Notes: generated by a model from the letters alone, not told the origin. 64,000 nucleotides of DNA from Cellulomonas sp. Root485 (GCF_001426705.1 NZ_LMFC01000001.1:771923-835922), one strand, 5' to 3'. Positions 1 to 7,362 are shown, counted from the first letter of the stretch. Numbers and translations: made by a program.

Positions 1-72
1 CCGGCCGCCGCCGACGGCGAGGCCAACCGCGAGGCACGTCGCAAGGCCGCCAAGCAGCAGCGCAAGCGCTGA
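1..72 (+). CDS. 3' end of a plus-strand gene, possibly secA
   Basis: The first 23 codons read in frame to a TGA at 70-72 and encode a very basic, Ala/Arg/Lys/Gln-rich tail ending KQQRKR. Such tails are seen at the C-terminus of actinobacterial SecA, and the next genes (Rv3235 family, LysM) are the usual neighbours of secA in this phylum. The identification therefore rests on context and tail composition, not on any catalytic motif. A strong hairpin terminator follows directly, which supports this being a real gene end. Confidence 0.5.
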   Translation, partial: PAAADGEANREARRKAAKQQRKR

Positions 73-80
73 CAGCACCG

Positions 81-110
81 AAGCCCGCCCCCGGTCTGGG
101 GGCGGGCTTT
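81..110 (+). terminator. Rho-independent-type hairpin
   Basis: A 12-bp stem (AAGCCCGCCCCC with GGGGGCGGGCTT) closes a 6-nt loop and is followed by TTT. It lies 9 nt after the stop codon of the first gene and before the convergent Rv3235-family gene, so it could act for both strands. Confidence 0.85.
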
Positions 111-123
111 CGTGCGTCGGGGC

Positions 124-768
124 TCAGCCGATCTCGAGAGCGGTGACGCGCCAGGCGCCCCGGTGGCCCTCGAGGCGCAGCGCGACCGCGCGCACCCGGA
201 CCCCGTCGTCGGCCACCATCGTCGCCTCCAGCACGTGGGAGTCGACGCGGCAGGCTCGGGTGCGGCGGATCACCGGCGGGCGGGTCCCGCCGCTGGTGCC
301 GAGAACACGCTGGGTCAGGCCGGCCCGGACCTGGAGGGACTCGTACACCCCTGGGGTCAGCCACCGCGCCAGCTGTGCCACGGAACGCCGGCCGGCGAGC
401 ACCTCGAGCGAGGCCAGCGCGACCGCGCGCGCGACCGTCGAGGGGTCGCCGTCGGGCAGGGGGCGGGCGGCGTCGTCGTCGGCCTCCATGACGAGCGACC
501 GGTCGCTGACCCGCAGGACCGCGATGCGGCCGGCGGCGGTCTCGGGCACCGCGTGGGCGGGGCCGGTCGCCTCCTCGACGACGGCAGGCGCGACGGCGGG
601 CACCAGCCGGACCTGGGGTCGCCGCGGGCGGACGCCTCCCGGGCGAGCAGGACCGGACGGACGCTGTGAGGCGGGACCGCGCTCCGTCCCCCGGACCCGG
701 GCGAAGGCGTCCTCGGCGGGGGTCCGGCCGTGGGCGAGCACCACGGCACCGACGGTGGCGGCGCTCAC
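124..768 (-). CDS. Rv3235 family protein
   Basis: This 214-residue protein matches the small actinobacterial Rv3235 family, usually found beside secA; its biochemical role is unknown. The N-terminal half is Pro/Arg-rich and low-complexity. The C-terminal half holds the conserved part, with VARAVALASLEVLAGRRS, LARWLTPGVYESL and a final beta-rich segment ending WRVTALEIG. The reading frame stays open far upstream, but the start is set at GTG 768. That GTG overlaps the LysM gene stop as GTGA and has GAGGAG 9 nt ahead inside the upstream gene. Translational coupling with the LysM gene is therefore likely. No signal peptide or membrane segment is visible. Confidence 0.8.
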   Translation of the reverse strand: MSAATVGAVVLAHGRTPAEDAFARVRGTERGPASQRPSGPARPGGVRPRRPQVRLVPAVAPAVVEEATGPAHAVPETAAGRIAVLRVSDRSLVMEADDDAARPLPDGDPSTVARAVALASLEVLAGRRSVAQLARWLTPGVYESLQVRAGLTQRVLGTSGGTRPPVIRRTRACRVDSHVLEATMVADDGVRVRAVALRLEGHRGAWRVTALEIG

Positions 769-1601
769 AGTGCCGGCTCCTCGGCCGGCGCGGGCACCAT
801 GAGCACCTGACCGGGCTGGATCAGGCCGGGGTCGGCGCCGATCACGGCGGAGTTCGCCTCGTACCAGCGTGGCCATGCAGCGGCGACCTCCGCGTCGGTG
901 GCGTCCGGCGGGAGGTGCCGGGCGGCGATCGACCAGAGGCTGTCCCCGGCTGCCACGACGACGGCGTCGGCCGTGGTGACGGGGGTCGGGGGTGCTGTCG
1001 CGGGTGGTGCGGCAGCGGTGAGCGCGACGACCGCCGCGTCGGTCACAGGCGCTGCGGTAGGTCCGGGCGGGGGAGGAGTGGTGGGGTCCGGCGACGTCTC
1101 CGCCGCGGCGGCTGCAGCAGTCGGTGCGGCGGTCGGAGACGCCGACGTGGTCACGGTCCAGCCGAGGTCGGACGGCACGACGTCGTCGCCTGCCTCGACC
1201 GCCGCGACGGTCGCGGATGGTTCCGGGACCGCGGCCGACGCACCCGTCGCCATGCCGAGCCCGATCCCGGCGCCGACGGCGAGCACGAGCGCCTTGCGCA
1301 CGACCTGGGGTGCGCACCGGTGGACCAGACGTTCGCCGGCACGCCAGCTCGCACCCGCCGCACGGACGACGACGCACACCGTCGCCAGCAGCGCGCCGGC
1401 CGCCAGCCAGGCCGCGACGAGTGACCCGACGCCTGCCACGGCGAGCTCGATCACCGTGTCGACCTGCCATGGTCCGACGTGGTCCGACAGCACGGCCCGC
1501 ACGTGCAGCGCCAGCACCCCCGCCAGCGTGGCTGACGCCAGCGTCCCCGCGAGCAGCCCGCCGATCGACGCCCCTGTTCTCCGCATCCCGGTGCCCACCA
1601 T
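765..1601 (-). CDS. LysM-domain membrane protein
   Basis: This is a 278-residue protein with three hydrophobic segments (about residues 10-35, 48-80 and 108-128), a Pro/Ala/Thr-rich linker, and a C-terminal LysM domain. The LysM part contains GDSLWSIAARHL and ends with the typical PGQVLMVP. LysM modules bind N-acetylglucosamine polymers, so the protein probably links the membrane to peptidoglycan, with the LysM end outside. The start ATG at 1601 has AGGGGCAGAC just upstream; an in-frame ATG 15 nt later is the alternative. Its stop overlaps the start of the Rv3235-family gene, forming a two-gene operon. LysM proteins are common in this position in Actinobacteria. Confidence 0.8.
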   Translation of the reverse strand: MVGTGMRRTGASIGGLLAGTLASATLAGVLALHVRAVLSDHVGPWQVDTVIELAVAGVGSLVAAWLAAGALLATVCVVVRAAGASWRAGERLVHRCAPQVVRKALVLAVGAGIGLGMATGASAAVPEPSATVAAVEAGDDVVPSDLGWTVTTSASPTAAPTAAAAAAETSPDPTTPPPPGPTAAPVTDAAVVALTAAAPPATAPPTPVTTADAVVVAAGDSLWSIAARHLPPDATDAEVAAAWPRWYEANSAVIGADPGLIQPGQVLMVPAPAEEPAL

Positions 1602-1620
1602 GTCTGCCCCTGACCATGTC

Positions 1621-1637
1621 GTTTGATGCAGTTTGAT
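1621..1637. repeat. 10-bp-phased direct repeat upstream of the LysM gene
   Basis: The heptamer GTTTGAT occurs twice, at 1621-1627 and 1631-1637, one helical turn apart, within an AT-rich island (1615-1650) that contrasts with its surroundings. It lies 20-37 bp upstream of the LysM gene start on the minus strand. It may be part of the promoter or a regulator site; no factor can be named from sequence. Confidence 0.4.
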
Positions 1638-1718
1638 AAATCTTGCTGGGGCTAGATGTACCTGAGTGCGCCTGGGTATGTCCAGTGATGTCCGGCATGC
1701 GGCTGTTGTGCAGGGGAG

Positions 1719-3818
1719 TCACCGTGCCCGCGGGTGCGCTCCCGAGGCGAGCTCGAGCAGGCCGATCAGGCGATCGCGCTCGAGCTCGTTGGCGGCCAGG
1801 TCCCGCCGCGTCTTCGCCTGCGCCGCCGCGGGCGCGCGCTGGAGGAACGCGGGCTGAGCCAGCCGGGCGGACAAGGCGGCGACCTGCGTGCGGGCCTGGT
1901 CCAGCCGACGTTCCAGGCCGCGCCGCTGCGCCTCGTCGAGCTCAGGCGTCGACGGCAGCGTCAGCGTCGCACCCCACCGGCGCAGGCGCGTCCCCGGGTC
2001 GGGGTCGCCCGACGTGAGCCGAGCCGTACGGCACAGCTCGGTCCACAGCGTGACCCCCTCCGCGTGCGCCGGGAGCCACGCCGCGGGGGCGAACCCCTGC
2101 CTGCCGCGGTGCTCACGCGCCGCGTCGCGCAGCGCCCGCAGCTGCTCGCCGGCCGCGCCCGCCTCGTGGTCGGGAGCAGCGGGCGCCGGGCACCGGAGCC
2201 GGTCCATGATGCCGGTCCAGCCGAGGTCCTCGGCGAGCTCCTCGGTGGTGAACGGCAGCATCGGGTGCAGCGCCAGCAGCAGCGTGCTCACGGCGAACGA
2301 GAGGGCATCACGCGCGCTCCTGTCGCCTCCGTACAGGTCGTCCTTGCGAGCCTCCAGGTACAGGCCCGAGAGGTCGTCCTCCGCGAACGCGGCAAGCTCG
2401 CCGGCGGCGCGTGCCAGGTCTCCGGCGTCGTAGCCTGCCGCAGCCCCGGCGAGAGCGGAGTCCAGGCGAGTCAGGAGCCAGCGGTCCAGCAGGTGCGCAG
2501 GAGCAGGACGGGCGCTCCGCCAGGCGCACCCCGACCGGCCCGCCAGGTCCGTGATGCTGCGCAGCTTGGTCAGGAACCCCCGAGCACCCTGCAGGTCCTC
2601 GGGCCTGAACAGGATGTCCGCCCCCGGCCGGGACCTGCGCGCCAGCGCGAACCTCAGGGTGTCGGGCCCGTGCTCCGCGATGAGCGGCAACGGGTCGATC
2701 GCGTTGCCGAGACTCTTCGACATCTTCTTGCCGTCGGCATCCCGGATCAGCCCGTGCAGCAGCATCCGACGGAACGGGGGCCGCCCGGTCAGGTGGGTGC
2801 AGAGCAGCGACATCCGCAGCGCCCAGAAGAAGATCAGGTCGGTGCCGGTGATGAGCAGGTCGTTCGGGTAGAACCGGCGCAGGTCCGCCGTGTCGTCCGG
2901 CCAGCCGAGCGTCGACAGCGGCCACAGCGCCGAGGAGAACCACGTGTCGAGCGTGTCCGGGTCTTGGGTCCAGCCGGACGGGATCTCGGCGTCCGACGCG
3001 AAGGCGCGAGCCTGCCCGTCGGGTGCGTACCAGATGGGGATCCGGTGACCCCACCACAGCTGCCGAGAGAGGCACCAGTCCTCCAGGTTGTCCGCCCACC
3101 GCAGGTAGTCCCGGTGCGCCTCGGCCGGCTCGATGGTGGTGGCGCCGGTCGTGATCGCCTCCCGCGCCGCGGACGCCAGGGCGCTGGTCCGCAGGAACCA
3201 CTGCTGAGTCGTGCGGATCTCGAGCGGGGTGCTGCAGCGGGAGCACGTCGGGCCGGCGGGCGTCTCGTCCGCCTCGATGTCGGACAAGGTGGTCGCGCAG
3301 CCCGGGCACCAGAGGGTCTCGCGCTCGGCACGGTGGATGAGCCCCTCGTCGAACAGGCGCGTGAACGCTGTCCGGGTCGCGCGGCTCGGCCCGTCGTCGA
3401 GCGTGAACGTCAGCCGGTCCCAGTCGGGGCCGGCGCCGAGCTGCCGCATCTGGTGGGTGATGCCCGCGGTGCATCGGGCCGTCCAGTCCCAGGCCCGTCG
3501 CGTGAACGCGTCGCGGCCGATCTCGTCCTTGCTCGTGCCCTCGGCGCGCAGCTGCCGCTCGAGGAGGGCGTTCGTCGCGATGGCGGCGTGGTCGAGCCCG
3601 GGAAGCCACAGGGTGTCGGCTCCGCGCATCCGCTGCCACCGCGTCAGGGCGTCGGACAGGGTGTGCTCGTAGGCGTGCCCCATGTGCAGGTCGCCGGTGA
3701 TGTTCGGCGGCGGCAGGATCATCGCCCAGGTGGGCGCTCCGGCGGTCTCACTGGTGGTGAAGGCGCCGGCATCCTCCCAGCCGCGGTAGCGGTCGCTGAA
3801 GGTGGTCGAGGTGTGCAT
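1719..3818 (-). CDS. Short valyl-tRNA synthetase-like protein lacking the CP1 editing domain
   Basis: A 699-residue class I aminoacyl-tRNA synthetase of the ValRS type. Visible signatures are PPPNITGDLHMGHA (HMGH at 45-48), DWCLSRQLWWGHRIP (about 247-261), DTLDTWFSSALWP (about 288-300) and KKMSKSLGN (KMSKS at 365-369). A C-terminal coiled coil with an FLQRAP motif resembles the ValRS tRNA-binding arm. Normal bacterial ValRS is about 860-950 residues, with about 500 residues between the two ATP motifs; here the gap is only about 320. The editing domain, including the TTRPETLLGDT-like motif, is absent. In its place is a small Cys4 knuckle (CPGC 171-174, CSRC 192-195). It probably activates an amino acid but cannot proofread in cis. 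It is probably a second copy, as a full-length valS is expected elsewhere. ATG 3818 is the start; the ribosome site is weak (GGACGGAAC). Confidence 0.8.
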   Translation of the reverse strand: MHTSTTFSDRYRGWEDAGAFTTSETAGAPTWAMILPPPNITGDLHMGHAYEHTLSDALTRWQRMRGADTLWLPGLDHAAIATNALLERQLRAEGTSKDEIGRDAFTRRAWDWTARCTAGITHQMRQLGAGPDWDRLTFTLDDGPSRATRTAFTRLFDEGLIHRAERETLWCPGCATTLSDIEADETPAGPTCSRCSTPLEIRTTQQWFLRTSALASAAREAITTGATTIEPAEAHRDYLRWADNLEDWCLSRQLWWGHRIPIWYAPDGQARAFASDAEIPSGWTQDPDTLDTWFSSALWPLSTLGWPDDTADLRRFYPNDLLITGTDLIFFWALRMSLLCTHLTGRPPFRRMLLHGLIRDADGKKMSKSLGNAIDPLPLIAEHGPDTLRFALARRSRPGADILFRPEDLQGARGFLTKLRSITDLAGRSGCAWRSARPAPAHLLDRWLLTRLDSALAGAAAGYDAGDLARAAGELAAFAEDDLSGLYLEARKDDLYGGDRSARDALSFAVSTLLLALHPMLPFTTEELAEDLGWTGIMDRLRCPAPAAPDHEAGAAGEQLRALRDAAREHRGRQGFAPAAWLPAHAEGVTLWTELCRTARLTSGDPDPGTRLRRWGATLTLPSTPELDEAQRRGLERRLDQARTQVAALSARLAQPAFLQRAPAAAQAKTRRDLAANELERDRLIGLLELASGAHPRAR

Positions 3819-3891
3819 GGTCGTTCCGTCCGTCCGTACGCGTCCTGAGGGAGAGAAGCTCGAGTCGAGATCTGCTCGACGAGCACAGGAG

Positions 3892-3927
3892 AGCCCTCGC
3901 CAGGAGTCCTACGGACAGGCGAGGGCT
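3892..3927 (-). promoter_or_regulatory. Stem-loop in the leader of the ValRS-like gene
   Basis: A perfect 10-bp stem (AGCCCTCGCC with GGCGAGGGCT) encloses a 16-nt loop containing a smaller GTCC/GGAC hairpin. It lies about 75 nt upstream of the ValRS-like start on the minus strand. A second, weaker inverted repeat (GTCGAG/CTCGAC) follows nearer the gene at about 3864-3880. The position suits an attenuator or translational control element. No T-box consensus was recognised. Confidence 0.5.
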
Positions 3928-3985
3928 AACGTACGAACGCGGGGCGCAGCGTACCCAGGAAGCGGGGTGCGTGTGCGCGAGCCAT
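3926..3985 (-). CDS. Possible 19-residue leader peptide before the ValRS-like gene
   Basis: An ATG at 3985 opens a 19-codon frame that ends with TAG at 3928-3926, exactly on the first bases of the strong leader hairpin. A second overlapping frame from ATG 3992 has GGGAG ahead of it. Placement of a short ORF against a hairpin is typical of ribosome-mediated attenuation. However, only one valine codon is present, near the end, so the link to valine supply is weak. It also overlaps the uncertain 5' part of the plus-strand gene at 3984. Treat as a hypothesis. Confidence 0.25.
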   Translation of the reverse strand: MARAHAPRFLGTLRPAFVR

Positions 3986-4337
3986 GCCCCATTGTGCTCC
4001 CTGCCGGGCGAGACGCACCCGTCCGCAGCCACGGCATCCCGTCTCGTGGGGCGACCCGTCGTTCGGTGACTGGTCGTTCGGTGACTACACCTTCGGCGAG
4101 GTCGTCTGGGACGGCTGGCAGGCCGAGCCCGGTGAGAACCCCGCGGACTGCCTCGGCGGCAATCCCGGTGTCACCGACCTGACGAACGACGTCGTGGAGA
4201 ACGACCCCGTCGCCGGAGTTCTGCTCGAGGGTGCTGTCAGCTATGGCTCGACCACCTACGGCGCCGTCACGCCCACCGGACCCGTGGCGCTCTTCGTGAA
4301 CGGGGTCTCCCTGCCGATCACCCCGGCCGTCGGCTGA
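3984..4337 (+). CDS. Small unrecognised protein, possibly a truncated gene
   Basis: The open frame encodes 117 residues. From about 4040 the codon use is strongly coding-like and the protein is acidic and aromatic, with a short repeated pattern (SFGD, SFGD, TFGE) followed by a Gly/Val/Thr-rich stretch. The first 18 residues are basic and cysteine-containing and do not look like the rest, and there is no ribosome site or signal peptide. The gene may have lost its original 5' end, for example when the ValRS-like gene arrived; a missed start is the alternative. A strong terminator follows 6 nt after the stop, which supports a real transcript end. I recognise no family. Confidence 0.45.
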   Translation: MPHCAPCRARRTRPQPRHPVSWGDPSFGDWSFGDYTFGEVVWDGWQAEPGENPADCLGGNPGVTDLTNDVVENDPVAGVLLEGAVSYGSTTYGAVTPTGPVALFVNGVSLPITPAVG

Positions 4338-4343
4338 CCCACC

Positions 4344-4387
4344 CACGGGAGCGGGGTCGCGCCCCACGGTGCGACCCCGCTCCCGTG
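4344..4387 (+). terminator. Strong hairpin terminator
   Basis: A perfect 17-bp stem (CACGGGAGCGGGGTCGC with its complement) and a 10-nt loop lie directly after the stop of the small gene at 4337. There is no U-run, as is common in high-G+C Actinobacteria. Confidence 0.85.
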
Positions 4388-4488
4388 CGTGCGGCCGCGT
4401 CCGACGCAGGCAAAGTCCCCCGCGCCGCTCGGTGTCGCGGCTATCGTCGGGCCTGCCCGCACCTGCGGCCGCACCCGAGGGGGCACCG

Positions 4489-5796
4489 ATGTCCGAGCCG
4501 GCACCCGCGGCCTCAGGCCGGCTGACCGTGCGCGGCGCCGTCGTGCTCGGGATCGGCGCGATGGTCGGTGCAGGGATCTTCGCGCTGCTCGGGCAGGCCG
4601 GCGCGGTCGCCGGCTCCGCGGTGTGGATCTCGTTTCTGCTGGCCGGGGCGATGTCCGCGACGCTCGGGTACACGCTCGTGAAGTTCGCGATGCGCTGGCC
4701 GTCGTCCGGTGGGCTGATCGTGTACCTGCAGCACGGCTTCCGCAGCCGCCGGCTCGTCGGTGTCGCCGCGTGGCTGGGGTACCTGACGGCGATCGTCGTG
4801 GTGGGCGCGATGGTCGCCGCCTCGTTCGGGGACTACGCCGCCGTGCTGCTCGCCGACGCACCTCCGGGAGGCTGGCTGTCGAAGCTGTGCGCCGTGGCGC
4901 TGGTCGCGCTCGGAACCGGGGTCACCGTCGCCGGGCCGCGCCTGATCGACCGGGTGCAGACGGCGATCGTGGGCCTGCTCCTCATCGTGTTCGCGGTGTT
5001 CGTCGTCGGCACGCTCCCGCACGTGGACGCCGCGCTCCTCGCGCCGAGCACCTACCCGGGCGTGGACGACATCGTGGCGAGCATCGCCCTGACGTTCTTC
5101 GCGTTCCTCGGCTTCGCGGTGATCTCGTTCTCGGGCGACGACCTCGCCGAGCCTCGGCGCGAGCTCCCCGTCGCGATGTACGCCGCGCTCGCGATCACCA
5201 CCGTGCTCTACGTCGCCGTCGCGCTCGCGGTGTTCGGCACCCTGCCCGTCGACGAGGTGGTCGCCGCGGGGCCGACGGCTCTGGCCGTCGCGGCGGAACC
5301 GGCGCTCGGACAGGCCGGGTTCGTGATGATGGCCTGCGCGGCGCTGCTGGCGACGGCCTCCACGGTGACCGCGATGCTGTACGGCTCGGTCGGGCTGAGC
5401 GCCGCACTGGCGAGCTCCGGGACCTTTCCGCGGGTGTTCGGCCCCGGCACGCGGCTGGGCCGGCACGGCGGGCTGCTCATCACGGCGGCACTGACGGTCG
5501 CGCTCGTCACCGTGCTCAGCGTGGGAGCCCTCGCCTCCGTGGGCAGCGCCGTGTCGCTCGCGGTCTTCCTGCTCGTCGCCGTGGCGGCGTTCCGGCTGCG
5601 GACCGAGCTCGGCGCGTCCCTGGTGCTGACCGCGGTCGCGGTGGCGGTCTCCGGCGTCGTGCTGGTGTGGTTCGTCGTGGACCTGTACGCGTCGGACCGG
5701 CGCTCGTTCTGGGCCATGATCGTCCTGGTCGGCCTCGCCGTCGTCGTCGACGAGGCGTGGACGCGGCGACGGCGGACGGCCGAGTCCCGTCCGTGA
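4489..5796 (+). CDS. APC-family amino acid permease
   Basis: A 435-residue integral membrane protein of the amino acid-polyamine-organocation superfamily. The hallmark unwound first helix is seen as GIGAMVGAGIFALLG at about residues 18-33. About twelve hydrophobic segments follow, ending in a short Arg-rich cytoplasmic tail. The family imports or exchanges amino acids or amines using ion gradients; the substrate cannot be read from sequence. ATG 4489 is chosen because GAGGGGG lies 5 nt before it; the frame is open further upstream into the terminator, which is not credible coding. It stands alone with its own upstream terminator. Confidence 0.85.
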   Translation: MSEPAPAASGRLTVRGAVVLGIGAMVGAGIFALLGQAGAVAGSAVWISFLLAGAMSATLGYTLVKFAMRWPSSGGLIVYLQHGFRSRRLVGVAAWLGYLTAIVVVGAMVAASFGDYAAVLLADAPPGGWLSKLCAVALVALGTGVTVAGPRLIDRVQTAIVGLLLIVFAVFVVGTLPHVDAALLAPSTYPGVDDIVASIALTFFAFLGFAVISFSGDDLAEPRRELPVAMYAALAITTVLYVAVALAVFGTLPVDEVVAAGPTALAVAAEPALGQAGFVMMACAALLATASTVTAMLYGSVGLSAALASSGTFPRVFGPGTRLGRHGGLLITAALTVALVTVLSVGALASVGSAVSLAVFLLVAVAAFRLRTELGASLVLTAVAVAVSGVVLVWFVVDLYASDRRSFWAMIVLVGLAVVVDEAWTRRRRTAESRP

Positions 5797-5817
5797 CCAC
5801 CCCGCTACCGTGCACGG

Positions 5818-6342
5818 ATGCGGTGGGAGTCGCTCTTCGCGGACATGGAGGCCCAGCTCGCGGCTGGTCGGCTCGCCGACGTCCGGGCGGACGTGGCTGA
5901 GCTCGCGCGCGCCGAGCGGGCCTCGATCACGCTCGCCGCGCGGGCGCGCGCGTCGGTCGGTCGCCCGGTCCGGATGCTGGTCGGAGGCGCCGACGTGCTC
6001 GAGGGGGAGCTCATCGACGCAGCCCCGGAGTGGCTCCTGCTGGCCACGTCCTCCGTGCGCCGCGCCCTCGTCCCGCTCGCTGCCGCGGTGGCGGTCGACG
6101 GTCTCGCCGCGCACGCAGCGCCTGCGCCCGGCGCGGTGGAGTCGCGGCTGGGGCTGGGGCACGCGCTGCGTGCGCTCGCGCGGGACCGGGTGGTGGTCCG
6201 GGTGCGGGCAGGCGGCGCCGACCTGACGGGCCGCATCGAACGGGTCGGCGCGGACCACCTGGACCTCGTGGAGGTGGACGGGGCACGCCGTGGGGGATGG
6301 GCTGTCGCGTTCGCGACGCTGGCGGTGGTCCAGTCCGGTTGA
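5818..6342 (+). CDS. Conserved hypothetical protein with two Sm-like beta repeats
   Basis: A 174-residue soluble protein that I cannot assign to a named family. It begins with an amphipathic, charged helix (MRWESLFADMEAQLAAGRLADV). Two similar segments follow, each of the form VRM/VRV-x-GGADxL-G-E/R-I-x-x-A/VGADHL (about residues 50-70 and 125-150). The pattern recalls small beta-barrels of the Sm/RimP type, but that is only a resemblance. The ATG start lacks a Shine-Dalgarno sequence and has TACCGT six bases before it, so the mRNA may be leaderless. It is convergent with the BldC-like gene, 7 nt apart. Confidence 0.65.
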   Translation: MRWESLFADMEAQLAAGRLADVRADVAELARAERASITLAARARASVGRPVRMLVGGADVLEGELIDAAPEWLLLATSSVRRALVPLAAAVAVDGLAAHAAPAPGAVESRLGLGHALRALARDRVVVRVRAGGADLTGRIERVGADHLDLVEVDGARRGGWAVAFATLAVVQSG

Positions 6343-6349
6343 GAGCCGG

Positions 6350-6580
6350 TCAGTCCGTGGCGTCGTCGACGGTGCTGCCGTCGCTGGAGATCCGGGCGCG
6401 CGTCTGCTCGTACATCCGCTGGATGTATTTCTCCAGCTCGGTCGACTCGACGCGCCACTGCAGCCGGCCGCCGATCTGGATGGCGGGCAGCTCACCGGAG
6501 CGTACGAGCGCATAGGCCTGCGGCGCCGAGATGTTCAGCACCTCGGTGACGTCCGCGAGGGTCAGGAACCGCGAAGGCAT
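6350..6580 (-). CDS. BldC-like MerR-type helix-turn-helix protein
   Basis: A 76-residue DNA-binding protein consisting almost only of a MerR-type winged helix. Its core is RFLTLADVTEVLNISAPQA, then GELPAIQIGGRLQWRVE, as in the BldC/excisionase-like small regulators of Actinobacteria, which bind direct repeats. A short acidic tail ends the protein. ATG 6580 is chosen since the conserved domain begins at once. CACACT stands six bases upstream with no ribosome site, suggesting leaderless transcription. It is divergent from the CpaB-like gene, with a DnaA-box-like sequence between them. Confidence 0.8.
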   Translation of the reverse strand: MPSRFLTLADVTEVLNISAPQAYALVRSGELPAIQIGGRLQWRVESTELEKYIQRMYEQTRARISSDGSTVDDATD

Positions 6581-6616
6581 GACCGCAGTGTGGCACGCGG
6601 TGGCGCCCGGACCCGG

Positions 6617-6625
6617 TTGTCCACA
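6617..6625. promoter_or_regulatory. DnaA-box-like nonamer
   Basis: TTGTCCACA, an exact match to the DnaA box consensus of high-G+C Actinobacteria, extended to TTGTCCACAA. It is a single site in the divergent region between the BldC-like and CpaB-like genes, so it may be a DnaA-responsive regulatory site rather than an origin. Confidence 0.45.
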
Positions 6626-6698
6626 ATGCTCCGTTCGCGTCGGTCCGCAGACGGCAGGATGGCCGTCTGCAGCGATGCACCGCGAACCAGGGGAGCCG

Positions 6699-7361
6699 AT
6701 GGACACGAGCGTGATGGACCTGCCCGCACCGGTGGCAGCACGGCTGCGACGCCCCGGCTGGCGTGACCCTCGGCTCCTGGCGGGTGTCGCGATGGTCGCT
6801 GCGTCGGTGCTGCTCGGCTCGTGGGCGGTCCGGACGGCCCAGGCCACGGTTCCCGTGTACGTGACGCGTGCCGCGCTGGTGCCCGGAGATCGCGTCACGG
6901 CCGCGGACCTCGCGGTCGTCGACGTGCGGCTGGGCACGGTCGACCTCGACCACTACCTGCGCGCCGACCAGCCGGTCGCCGGCGACGGTGTGGCCGTCCG
7001 TGCCGTCGGCCGCGGGGAGCTGGTACCCGCGTCGGCGGTGGGCTCGGCCGCCGACCTCGACCTGCGTCCCGTCTCGGTGACGCTCACGCGCGCACCGTCG
7101 AGCGACGTGGTGCCGGGTGCGCTCGTGGACCTGTGGTTCACACCTCCCGCCCCGAAGGAGGGCACCGAGCCGGCGGAGCCGGACGAGCTGGCGGGAGGTC
7201 TCACGGTCGCCGAGGTCAGCACGCCGTCAGGGGCCTTCGGCGCCTCGGGCGGGAGCGCGGTCCAGGTGCTCGTCCCCAGCTCGTTGCTCCCCGTGGTCCT
7301 CACCGCGCTCGCCGCCGAGGGCACGGTCGACGTCGTCCCGGTCCTCGGCACGGGAGGCTGA
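6699..7361 (+). CDS. SAF-domain (CpaB/RcpC-like) membrane protein
   Basis: A 220-residue protein with one N-terminal transmembrane helix (about residues 26-46) followed by an extracytoplasmic SAF domain. That domain contains the segments TVPVYVTRAALVPGDRVTAADL and GRGELVPASAV. SAF domains of this type occur in CpaB/RcpC, which stabilise Flp/Tad pilus secretins. Actinobacteria have no outer membrane, so the role here is unknown. ATG 6699 is preceded by AGGGGAG. The next gene, a CpaE-like ATPase, starts 1 nt after the stop, so they form an operon. No other tad genes are present. Confidence 0.75.
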   Translation: MDTSVMDLPAPVAARLRRPGWRDPRLLAGVAMVAASVLLGSWAVRTAQATVPVYVTRAALVPGDRVTAADLAVVDVRLGTVDLDHYLRADQPVAGDGVAVRAVGRGELVPASAVGSAADLDLRPVSVTLTRAPSSDVVPGALVDLWFTPPAPKEGTEPAEPDELAGGLTVAEVSTPSGAFGASGGSAVQVLVPSSLLPVVLTALAAEGTVDVVPVLGTGG

Positions 7362-7362
7362 C

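Noticed and set aside
1734..3848. A 704-codon open frame on the plus strand opposite the ValRS-like gene
   Set aside because: It is Arg/Gly/Gln/Pro-rich with no domain, and is exactly antisense to a clear synthetase gene. Very high G+C makes such frames common.
3819..3992. T-box riboswitch for the ValRS-like gene
   Set aside because: No T-box consensus (AGGGTGGNACCGCG type) or specifier loop was found; only simple hairpins.
6617..6625. Replication origin at the DnaA box
   Set aside because: Only one box is present, with no dnaA, dnaN or box cluster.
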